Part shown: positions 26,348 to 45,521 of the stretch, piece after piece
Position numbering within the stretch: position 1 is the stretch's first letter
Layout: every line of letters starts with the position of its first letter
Assembly (NCBI RefSeq): GCF_029868745.1
Contig: NZ_JARWOP010000208.1
Coordinates: forward strand, 1 to 53,128
Source: Nocardia wallacei
GTDB lineage: Bacteria > Actinomycetota > Actinomycetes > Mycobacteriales > Mycobacteriaceae
DNA: 53,128 nucleotides
Direction of reading: 5' to 3'
Made by a program: the position numbers and the translations under genes
The notes under the pieces: model-generated
The model's input: only the letters and a program-made list of their open reading frames with translations
Databases searched by the model: none
Told to the model about the DNA's origin: nothing

Positions 26348-27625
26348 ATGACCGAGACCATTCGTACTGCAGAGCGACCAATGCTGGTATCGGGACGACC
26401 GGTCACCTCGCCGCTGAGCGATGTCCGCAGTCTGTCCCGGAAGATGGTGGGGCACTTCGTGGATACCGTCGTCGCGTGCCGGACGATGCCCACCGATGCC
26501 GTGTCCGGCGACTTCACCTCCGCCACCCGGCTGTGCCTGGAACTGGCCGTCGCGATGTACGAAGGCACCGACGTACCCGAGAAGATCAGAAGACTCGAAG
26601 ACGCCGCCGCGGGATGGGCCCGCGAGGGCATCCCGCTGGGCACGATCCACCGCGCCGTGCACGAAGGGTTCCGGCTCGGCACCGACCTCGTCTACGCCCA
26701 CGCCACCCCTGCCGACTTCGAGAGTGTCAAGCAGACAGCCCGACGCGTGCTCGACGTGCTGGAAACCATCACTGTCGCCATCTCCGATGCCTACGTCAAA
26801 GAACAGCGCGCCGCGGTCGCCGAACATCATCACGCCGTCCACACCCTCACCACCGCCCTGCTCTCCGGGCATCCCACCTCCACCATGGCCCGCGAATGCG
26901 GCATCGACATCGCCGACTCGTACCACGTAGTCGCCCTGTCCATCCCACCGCACCCGGACGAACACAACCCCAAGTTGGACGGCGACGTGGTCGCACGGCG
27001 CAAACTGCGGCGCATCCAGACCGCCCTGGCAACCCGGTGCGGGAACGGCGTGCTGTCACTACTGAGCGTCGACGGCGGCACCGTCCTCATCCCCACAACC
27101 ACGATCACCGATACCGACCTCGACACCCTCATCGACACGCTGTCGACCGCCGCACTGGTTCACCTCACTGCCACCGTGGCCCACGCCGACCCTGAACGGA
27201 TCCCGCAGGCCGCCGTCGAGGCCCATCAACTGCTCGACACCGTACAGCGTCTCCATGCGAGTCCCGGCCTGCACCGCATGGACAGCCTCGCCGCCGAATA
27301 CCAAATCACCCGGCCCGGCCCCGCCCGCGAAGCCCTCGGCGCTCTGCTGGCCCCGCTCGACAACTACCCCGAACTACTCGAAACCCTGCGAACCCACCTC
27401 GCTAACGACCTCAACCGTCAACGAACTGCCCGCGACCTCCACCTACACGCCAACACCGTCGACTACCGGCTCAAACGCATCAGACAACTCACCGGCTGCG
27501 ATCCCGCCAACCCCAACGGGCAGTGGTACCTGCAATCCGCGCTCATCGCCCACACCTACACCAATCAGACCCGCCGACCCACAACCACGAGGACCGCGCC
27601 TTCGTCTCAACGTCCCCGGCGGTAA
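26348..27625 (+). CDS. PucR-type transcriptional regulator C
   Basis: Regulator C has 425 residues and is a near-duplicate of regulator A at 18020-19255, both in protein and in DNA. Shared blocks include LSRKMVGHFVDTVV, CRTMPTDAVSGDFTSATRLC, REGIPLGTIHRAVHEGFRL and SMARECGI-like STMARECGIDIADSYHV. The C-terminal HTH is DLHLHANTVDYRLKRIRQLTGCDP. The start codon and first residues (MTET) agree with regulator A. The two copies are in direct orientation 8.3 kb apart, bracketing regulator B, the SulP-carbonic anhydrase and the TetR gene. The last 25 residues are unlike the paralogs. It is the closest intact regulator upstream of the PKS operon, 1.8 kb before it, but a link is unproven. Confidence 0.92.
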   Translation: MTETIRTAERPMLVSGRPVTSPLSDVRSLSRKMVGHFVDTVVACRTMPTDAVSGDFTSATRLCLELAVAMYEGTDVPEKIRRLEDAAAGWAREGIPLGTIHRAVHEGFRLGTDLVYAHATPADFESVKQTARRVLDVLETITVAISDAYVKEQRAAVAEHHHAVHTLTTALLSGHPTSTMARECGIDIADSYHVVALSIPPHPDEHNPKLDGDVVARRKLRRIQTALATRCGNGVLSLLSVDGGTVLIPTTTITDTDLDTLIDTLSTAALVHLTATVAHADPERIPQAAVEAHQLLDTVQRLHASPGLHRMDSLAAEYQITRPGPAREALGALLAPLDNYPELLETLRTHLANDLNRQRTARDLHLHANTVDYRLKRIRQLTGCDPANPNGQWYLQSALIAHTYTNQTRRPTTTRTAPSSQRPRR

Positions 27626-27964
27626 ACAGCGAGACTGTCGGAACAGCCGACTTGGGCTAACTGCCAGCGGCAGCTGGCTCTCGACGGCGGTACGACACGC
27701 GATGCTCTGAAGCTGGTACTGCTCGCCGACGCCGAACGCGCGCTGGTTGGAAGAAGGCTGGATGCGGAGCGGTATGACCGGAGTGGCGCTCTGCGGCGCT
27801 TCGGTCCCACGTGCGGCTATACAGACCCGCGCCTCATGTGCCGACATACGGCCACAACGAGCCAAAGCGATCGATAAGCGGCCATGAACGGACGTTGTGT
27901 ATCGGCTTGCCTGTTGTGCTGAGACGCTGGCCGCCCTTCTTCCGCAAATCCGATGCGGCGTGTC
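27626..27964. other. Spacer with a possible eroded coding stretch
   Basis: A + strand frame without a start (about 27635-27876) reads SEQPTWANCQRQLALDGG, then RDALKLVLLADAERALVGRR, which looks protein-like but matches no family I know. It may be the tail of a deleted gene. Confidence 0.35.
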
Positions 27965-28470
27965 CTAGGCGCGCGGCCGGTAGTCCCAGTCCAGTTCCCA
28001 GCACTGGACGTGACGGTACCCGACGACGGCGAGGGCTGCGCACCCGTCGGCGGATATTTCGACCGACTCGATGGCCTCGGTGCATTCGATCTCGGCGACC
28101 AGGCTGGCCGGTCGGCACGTGCCCACATCCGGATCTGCCGGGCGGATGCGGTGAGCAAGAGGCCGCCATCGGGGGTCAGTGCCAGGGACGTCACGTGCGC
28201 ATCGGTTACCTGCACCACGACGACTTCGGGTGAGCCGGCGACTGCCAGCACGATGTCCCCGTCGTTGTCCCAGTTCCCCCTGGCGACGATGACCCGACCG
28301 TCGGCACTGGCCACGACGGGCCCGGCTCCGGTCGTCTCGACCCCGCCGGAGAAGAGATATGTCTCGCGCACCGTGGTGAGAGTGCGGGCGTCCAGGACAC
28401 GGGTGCGCTCGTCGTCCTTCACCAGGACGGCGACGTGCCCCGACAGCACGACTCGCTCATCTGGGGGCAC
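27965..28470 (-). pseudogene. WD40-repeat protein fragment, frameshifted
   Basis: The leftward frame has WD40-like blades: HVAVLVKDDERTRVLDARTL, then VTDAHVTSLALTPDGGLLLT and ARQIRMWARA. Near 28100 the blade continues in another frame (SLVAEIECTEAIESVEISADG, then RHVQCWELDWDYRP and a stop at 27965), which resembles the C-terminus of large NACHT/kinase-WD40 regulatory proteins of actinomycetes. The N-terminal part is missing upstream. It is therefore the 3' end of a bigger gene, with one frameshift. Function lost. Confidence 0.65.
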
Positions 28471-29404
28471 CGACCACCCCCATGTACGCCCTGGCCGGTC
28501 CGTCGGTTGCGCAGCACGCTGATGCCATTACGGCGCACGAACTCGAAGGCAGTGTTCTCGACCTTCAGCGCGGGTGGCTGCCGTCGACAATTCGACCTGC
28601 TCGCGGACAGTGCCCTCCGGTCGTGGGGTTGCCGAGTAGGCGCATAGACGGCGGAGTGCCCCCGATTTCGGGGGCGCGGAGCGATCGCTGCAGGTAGTGC
28701 GGTCATAGCGAAATGGTTCGACAGTGAAATAGCTAACACGATTTCATCAGGGATGCTGTTGTCCTGTGGCGAGATCGGTATCGGGGCGGGCGCTCTTACG
28801 AGGCCTCGTGCGAATGTATTGTGATTCGAAACAATACCTCCAGCCTCTCGGTTATTCTGTGGCGTCACGGCGGACTGACCCGCGTTTGGCCGTTGATTCG
28901 GGTGAATATCGTCGTCAAAGCGATATTCGAGCATGTGATCCCATGTTCTTGTCGGTAGGGTGAATGTCGAAACAGGTTAACCTGATTGTTGCGAGATGCA
29001 ATTGCACTCGCTAAGAAGCGGATGCCCAGTATGTTTTCTTGCGTCGGTTCCACTCGCGCGTGCTCCGTCATGATCGGTGATGCGAAGCGAGAAGCGTGGT
29101 CGTACACTTGCTGTCGGAGCGGAACATGATGGAGGAATTGTTCCGAAATGGACGTCGTGGGGCGACGGAGGGGGCGGTTACAGTGCGAAATTCGATGCGA
29201 CCCGTGCTGTCGTAAATTTATCCGGAAGAGCGTGCGAGACCTATTGCGGCGGTAGCCGAATTCGATCTCTCATCGCCTCCGTCCAGTAGATCGCAACAAC
29301 GATGTTCGATCCCTATTTTTCTGTGTAGAGATTCAGGTCATACGCACATAGCTCGCTGGCAATGCTTTGTCGCCGTGACCAGGAAAGCGCGATAGGGGCG
29401 TTCG
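28471..29404. other. Upstream region of the PKS operon, lower GC
   Basis: The nine-gene-long rightward operon starts at 29405, so this 0.9-kb spacer should hold its promoter. The part from 28700 to 29340 is clearly less GC-rich than its surroundings. It contains a perfect 12-base palindrome (28973-28984) and a GGAACA/TGTTCC dyad (29121-29144). Short frames on both strands look like chance. Confidence 0.5.
28973..28984. promoter_or_regulatory. Perfect palindrome CAGGTTAACCTG upstream of the PKS operon
   Basis: This is a 12-base perfect dyad in AT-richer DNA, 420 bases before the first PKS gene. It is an operator candidate; the cognate protein is unknown. Confidence 0.35.
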
Positions 29405-39080
<9,676 letters not shown>

Positions 39081-39094
<14 letters not shown>

Positions 39095-42000
39095 TGAACA
39101 CAGGGACACCGGAGTGCCGGACCGCGAGGCCATCCTGCGCCGCGCGCTGCTCGAGGTGCGCACCGCCCGTGACGAGGCGGCCAGGATGCGCAACACGCTG
39201 AACGAACCGATCGCGGTGATCGGCGTCGGATGCCGGTTCCCGGGCGGTGTGTCCGGTATCGAGGACTACTGGAACCTGCTGGTGTACGGGCGTTCCGGGA
39301 TCATCGACACGCCGCGCGACCGGTGGGACGTGGACGCGTTCTACGACGCCGACCCCGACGTCCCCGGCCGCACCTACTCCCGGCACGGCGGATTTCTGTC
39401 CGACGTCCGCGGATTCGACGCCGCGATCTTCGGGATCTCGCCCCGCGAGGCGATCAGCATCGACCCGCAGCACCGGCTGGTGCTCGAAGTCGCTTGGGAG
39501 GCACTGGAACACGCCGCGATCGCGCCGGATTCGCTGCGCGGCAGCGCGACCGGTGTATTCGTCGGCATGGGCGGCGGCGACTACGAACGGCTGGGCGCGG
39601 CGGCGCACGGCGTGGAGTCCATCGATGCCTACGTGGCCACCGGCAACGCCGCCAACTTCGGCGCCAACCGGCTGTCGTACGTGCTGGGACTCGAGGGACC
39701 AAGCCTCGTTGTCGACACGGCGTGCTCGTCGTCGCTGGTGGCGTTGCATCTGGCGGCGCAGAGCCTGCGGGCCGGGGAATGCGACCTGGCGCTGGCCGGC
39801 GGAGTGAACCTGCTGTTGTCTCCAGAGGTGACAGTCGCGCTGTCCAAGGGACGCATGCTGTCGCCGAGCGGACAGTGCCGCACCTTCGACGCCGACGCCG
39901 ACGGGTACGTGCGCGGCGAGGGCTGCGGTGTGGTGGTGCTGCGCACGCTCTCCGCGGCCCTGGCCGCGGGCGACGACGTGCTGTGCGTCATTCGGGGGAG
40001 CGCCGTCAACCAGGACGGGCACACCTCCGGGCTGACCGTCCCCCGGGGTGCGGCGCAGCGGGCGGTCGTCCGCCGGGCCCTCGCAGCCGCGCGCGTGGCG
40101 CCCGAGGAGATCGGTTATGTGGAGACGCACGGAACCGGCACACCGCTGGGCGACCCTATCGAAGTCCGCGCGCTGGCAGCCGAATTGGGCGCACAGCGCG
40201 GGGTGGACCGGCCGCTGCGGCTCGGCTCGGTGAAGACCAACATCGGGCATCTCGAAGCGGCCGCGGGCATCGCCGGGTTCATCAAGGCCGCGCTGGTGGT
40301 CGCGCGCGGCACCATTCCGCCGCACCTGAATCTGCGCGCACCGAACCCGCACGTACCGTGGGACGAACTGCCCGTGACGATTCCGCGCACGGCCACCGAC
40401 TGGGGTGTCGGGCCCCGCGTCGCCGGTGTCTCGTCGTTCGGCTTCGGCGGCACCAACGCGCACGTGATCGTCGCGTCCGCGCCGGAACAAGCCCTTCCGG
40501 ACGCCGCGGTCGGGCCCGAGACAGCGGTCGTCAAGGTTTCGGCCGCGAGCGCGCAGGCACTGACCGACGCCGCACGCCGGCTCGCCGACCACACCGCCGC
40601 GCAACCCGAGCGCACGGTCGCGGCGATCGCCTGGACGGCCGCTGTGGGACGGGCAGACCTGAACCATCGCGCCGCCGTGGTCGCCGAAACCGGCGACGAA
40701 CTGATCGCCGGGCTGCGCCAGGTGGCCTCCGGCACGGGACTGCGTGGCCGCCGCGCACCCGGCGCGCTGCCGCGCGTCGCCATGATCGCGCCCGGACACG
40801 GCACCCGCATCGCCGGCAGCTTGGCCGGCATCTACGGTGTGCAGCCGGTGGTGACCGAGGTGATCGACACGCTGGGAACGCCTGCGCAACTGCCGCTTTC
40901 GGTGCTGGTCGAGACCGGCCCGAACGCCGAGGCGGCACTGCTGCGGACCGAGGTCGCGCAACCGGCGCTGTACGCCCTGGCGGTGGCGCTGGGGCAGTGG
41001 TGGCGCTCGGTGGGTGTAGAACCCGATGTCGTCACCGGCCACAGCGTCGGTGCCTACGCCGCCGCCGCGCTGGCCGGAGTCTTCTCCGTCGCCGACGGTG
41101 CCGCGCTGATCGATGCCCGCGGCCGCGCCATGAGCGAACTCGCCGCCGACGGGGCGATGGCCGCGGTGCGCTGCCCGCTGGCGGAGCTGGAAGCGCTGCC
41201 ACAGGTGCGTTCCGGCGCGGTGGCCGTAGCGGTGCACAACAGCGCCACCGACTCAGTGCTTTCCGGCCCCGCCGACGAGGTGGCAGCGGTCGTCGCCGAC
41301 CTGGGCGCGCGGCAGGTGCGCGCCACACTGCTGCCGGTCACCCAGGCCTTCCATTCACCCCTGGTCGACCCCATGCTCGACGAACTGCGCAAGGCTTTCG
41401 TCGGCGTCGAATTGTCGCCCCCCACACTGGATTTCATCTCCGACAGCACCGGACTCCTCGAGACCGACCGGCTCACCGACGCGGAATACTGGGTGGCGCA
41501 CACTCGCAACCCGGTCCGATTCGACGCCGCGGTGGCGGCGCTGGCGGCACACGGTGCCGCGACGGTGATCGAACTGGGCCCGGGCGGGCTGCTACCACTG
41601 GTACTCCACCACCCCGAGGTCGGTGACGTACGGTGCGTGGCGTCCACGGCGGTCGAGCGGCCGGACCGCGCACTGGCCGAGGCCGTGGCCCAGGTGTGGG
41701 CCGGCGGCTCGGACATCCGCTGGCGCGCAACCCAACCGCGTCCGGCGCGGCGAGCGCAGCTGCCGACCTACCCGTTCCGCCGCACGCCGTACTGGATCCC
41801 AGAGGCGAACGGCCCACGGCCCGTCGCCCCGATCGCGGCCGCACCGCCGGGTGACGGCGCACTCATCCCGTTGATCATGCGGACGGCGACGGGTGGCGCG
41901 ATCAGCCAGACCCGCATCTCCGCCGCGAGCATTCCGTTCCTGGACGAGCACGTGGTGCACGACATCCGGGTGGTGCCCGGCGTCGTCATGGTGGAACTCG

Positions 42001-44309
42001 CCCTGCGCACCGCCGAATCCGCCGCCGAGCGGGCGCTGCTGGCCGAGGGCGTGTCCATCGTCCACCCGCTGGTCGCCGCGGACGACGTGGAACTCGAGGT
42101 GCAGGTGCTCGTCACGGTCACCGACGACACCGCCTACATCGCCGAGATCTTCAGCCGCGCAACCGAAGCCACGGCGTGGACCAGGCACGCCACCATCACT
42201 TTCGCGCTCCGGGAGATCCGCGATTCTGAGCCGTACACGGCGGCCGAGGTCTTTCTCGAGCAGCCGCGTGTCGTCAACGGTGCGGAGTTCTACGACGAGA
42301 TCTGGCATCCGCGCTTCGTGCTGGGCCGGAGCTTCCGGCTGGTGGAGCACGCCCAGATCGGCGCGGGCGCCGCACTGGCCGCGATCGGACGTCCCGCCGC
42401 GGACGCGGGCAGCGAAACCGCCGGAGTACGCACCGAACTGGTCGTCTTCGACGCCTGCGTGCAACTCGTGGCCGCCGCCTGGGCGCACGAGCACGGCACC
42501 GACGCCGAGCGCCCGGTGCTGCTGGGCACCGGATTCGAGCGCATGCGCGTCTTCCGCGACACCGTCGACGACCGGCTCACCTGCACGGTGACCTTGACCG
42601 CCTCCGCACCCACCGGCGCGACCGGCGACCTCGAGATCTACGCCGCCGACGAACTCGCCGTCGCCTTCACCGGCGTGTCTTTCGCGCCGGTCACCGGGGC
42701 CATGCTGGAGCGGCTGGCGCACGCGGATCGTCTGTCGCAGCAGGGTTCCGGCCGGCTGGCCAAGGTCCCGGCGCCCGACTTCACGGCACTGCGCACCGCC
42801 GACCGCGTCGTCACCCACGAGACGGTGCTCGGCTATGTCGTCGCCATCCTCGCGGCGGTGCTCGGCTGCGAAACCGAGGACATCGACACCCTCGCCATGT
42901 TCAACGAACTGGTCGACTCGCTGATGATGGCCGAGCTCAAACAGAAGATCGAACGCGACCTCGAGGTCGCGGTGCCGCTCGAGGCGCTGTTCGACCATCC
43001 CACCCCGCGCCGCCTGAGCGACTGGCTGGTCAGCGAGATCGCCTCGGAGCAGGCGGAATCCGAGCGGGGCGAGGATGCGCCGAAACGCTCCACCATGGGC
43101 ATCCGGATTCGGCGCAAGACGGTCGCGGAGATGACCGACCTGGCCGCGCTCGATCCCGACATCGCCACGGGCTCCGCTGCCGCAGGCGACCGGCCGGAGG
43201 TACTGCTCACCGGCGGAACGGGTTTCGTGGGCGCGTTCGTGCTGCGCGAGCTGCTCGACCGGCACGAGCGGGTGCACTGCCTGGTTCGCGCCGAGGACAC
43301 CGAACACGCCCGCCGCCGCATTACCGAGAATCTGGCTTCCTACGGATTGGCCTGCGGCCCTGAAGATCTGGCCAACCTCACCCCCGTCGTCGCCGACCTC
43401 GCGAAGCCGTTCGCGGGCCTCGACTCCGACGACTACGACCGACTGAGCGAGCGTGTCGGCCAGATCGTGCATGCCGGGGCGCTGGTCAAATGGACCTACC
43501 CGTTCCGCGGCCTGGAGGCCGTGAACATCGGCGGGACAAGGGAAGTGCTGCGTCTGGCCACCTGGGGCGCCCCGATCCCGTTCCACTTCCTGTCCACGGT
43601 CGGCGTGTTCTCCTCCCGGGAATACCTGCGCGACAGCGTGGCCGAGGACGAGCCCTTGGACAACAGCGGCTCGCTCGTGGTCGGGTACGCCCAGACCAAA
43701 TGGATCGCCGAACGGATGGTCCGCACCGCCGCCGACCGCGGCCTGCCCACCACCATCCACCGCATCAACACCGCCGGGCACAGCGTCACCGGCGCGTTCA
43801 ACAAACTCGACCACCTGTCGATGATGGTGAAGGGTTGCATCGAGGCCGGCATCGCCCCGCTGCGCGCCGAGATGCCGATCCAGCCCGCGCCCGTCGACTA
43901 CGTCGCCCGCGCTATCGCCGCCTGTACCACCACCGAACAACTACTCGGACAGACCTTTCACCTGGTCAGCCCGGAGCCGATGACCTGGCCCGAATTCTTC
44001 GACACCCTCGACGATTTCGGCTACGACCTGCAGCGCCTGCCGTTCGACCAGTGGCGCGAGCGGATCCTGCGGCGCGGCTCTAGCAGCATGGCGCTGCTGG
44101 GACTGATGCCGTTTCTCAGCGATTCGGTCGACCACGTGCGGCTGCCGCTGTCCGAGAGCGACCGGTCCGCCGCCGCCCTGTCCGTGGCGGGGATCGACTG
44201 CCCGCCCCTGAACGCCGACCAACTCCGTGTCTACCTCCGGCGATTCGTCGACTCCGGGTTCGTCCAACCACCCGGGGAAGCCCCCACCCTGCGTCGAAAG
44301 GCAGGATAA
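39081..44309 (+). CDS. Polyketide synthase PKS-2: KS-AT-DH-ACP-thioester reductase
   Basis: This 1742-residue terminal module overlaps PKS-1 by 14 bases. It begins with a docking coiled coil (DREAILRRALLEVRTARDEA). KS (43-470) has Cys215, His350 and His390. AT (about 520-890) has Ser655 in GHSVG and His758 in QAFHSP, again with APGHG, and closely resembles module 1 of PKS-1. A double-hotdog DH (about 925-1215) has His957 and Asp1124 (FDACVQ); the glycine of HxxxGxxxxP is Asp. No KR or ER is seen. ACP Ser1280 (VDSLMM) follows. The C-terminal 370 residues are a thioester reductase: GGTGFVG near 1378, Tyr1536 and Lys1540 in GYAQTKW. It should release the chain as aldehyde, or alcohol after a second reduction, using NADPH. 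Confidence 0.96.
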
Positions 44310-45521
44310 ATGAGCACCCTCACCCTGGACCTCGCCGATCCCGAGTACCGCCTCAACCCCTGGCCGAAATACGAAAAGCTGCGCGAACGGCCGGTGCACT
44401 GCCTGCCCGAGGCCACCTGGGACGGCCGCGACCTCTACGTCTGTGCCCGCTACCCCGAGGTCAACGAGGCGCTGCGCAACAAGGAGCTGTACTCCTCGCA
44501 GATCTACCGCGAGGGCATGCTCAACGTCCCCATGCTGGTCAACCGCGACGCCCCCGAGCACACCCGGCTGCGCCGGATGGCGAACAAGGCCTTCAGCGCC
44601 AGACTCGTTCGCACACTGGGCGATTGGGTGCAGGACATCGTCGACGACCTGCTCGCCGACATCCTCACCCGCGACCGCGTGGAATTCGTGGAGGCCTTCA
44701 CCACCGCGCTGCCGCTACGCGTCGTCGGCGGCATGCTGGGCATCCCGCTGGACCGCAAGGCCGAACTGCGCCGCTGGTCGCAGGGCGTGATGGACGGATT
44801 CGCCGTCGCCGCCGGCATGGACCCCGACCTCGCGCCCGGCTACTACGAAGACGTCCTGGAGTTCAGCAACTACATGGACGAACTCGCCCAGGACCGGATG
44901 GGCGCGCCGAACCAGGGCGACATCCTCGGCGAACTGGTCGCCCAGGAGGAAACCGGCGAGATGACCCGCGACGAACTGGTCACCATGGCCTGGTCGTTCA
45001 TCGCGGCCGGCCACGAGACCACCATGAACCTGCTCGGCGGCGGCTTCAAGGCGGTGCTCGACGACCCCGACCTCGGCGACCGGCTCGCCGCGCAACCCGA
45101 GGACATCCGCGAGTTCATCGAGGAGTTCCTGCGGCTCTACAGCCCCACCCAGTGGCTGCTGCGCCGCGCCGCCCGCGACCTGCGGGTCGGCGAGGTTGAC
45201 ATCCCCGAGGGCGGCCTGATCCACGTCGTGATCGGCTCGGCCAACCGCGATGAGAGCCGTTTCCCCGACGCGACCCGCCTGGACTTGGACCGGTCCAACA
45301 AGCGCGACCACCTGGCTTTCGGTGCGGGACCGCACTTCTGCCCCGGCTCGTCGCTGTCGCGGCTGCTGGCCGAGCACGCCTTCCGCTCGCTGTTCGCGGT
45401 CCGGCACCGCTTCGCGCTCGACTCGCAGGACCCGCCGCGCCTGCGCACCCGGCAGGGCTCGTTCGGTTACGCCTACCTACCCGTGGCCGTCGAGCGGGAA
45501 GCCGCCGACGGCGTTGCGTAG
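44310..45521 (+). CDS. Cytochrome P450
   Basis: This 403-residue bacterial P450 starts on the base after the PKS-2 stop codon (TAAATG). The oxygen-binding I-helix is AWSFIAAGHETTMNLL (about 226-241). The K-helix ExxR is Glu272-Arg275 in EEFLRLYSP. The heme loop is LAFGAGPHFCPGSSLSRL with Cys344 as the iron ligand. There is no membrane anchor, so it should be soluble and need a ferredoxin and reductase from elsewhere. From its position in the operon it most likely hydroxylates or epoxidises the polyketide chain. Its end overlaps the flavoprotein gene, pointing to coupled translation. Confidence 0.95.
   Translation: MSTLTLDLADPEYRLNPWPKYEKLRERPVHCLPEATWDGRDLYVCARYPEVNEALRNKELYSSQIYREGMLNVPMLVNRDAPEHTRLRRMANKAFSARLVRTLGDWVQDIVDDLLADILTRDRVEFVEAFTTALPLRVVGGMLGIPLDRKAELRRWSQGVMDGFAVAAGMDPDLAPGYYEDVLEFSNYMDELAQDRMGAPNQGDILGELVAQEETGEMTRDELVTMAWSFIAAGHETTMNLLGGGFKAVLDDPDLGDRLAAQPEDIREFIEEFLRLYSPTQWLLRRAARDLRVGEVDIPEGGLIHVVIGSANRDESRFPDATRLDLDRSNKRDHLAFGAGPHFCPGSSLSRLLAEHAFRSLFAVRHRFALDSQDPPRLRTRQGSFGYAYLPVAVEREAADGVA

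Noticed and set aside
45250..45513. Upstream extension of the GMC oxidase inside the P450 gene
   Set aside because: The extra 88 residues are out-of-frame P450 text, while the TTG at 45514 gives an immediate Tat signal and stop-start coupling.
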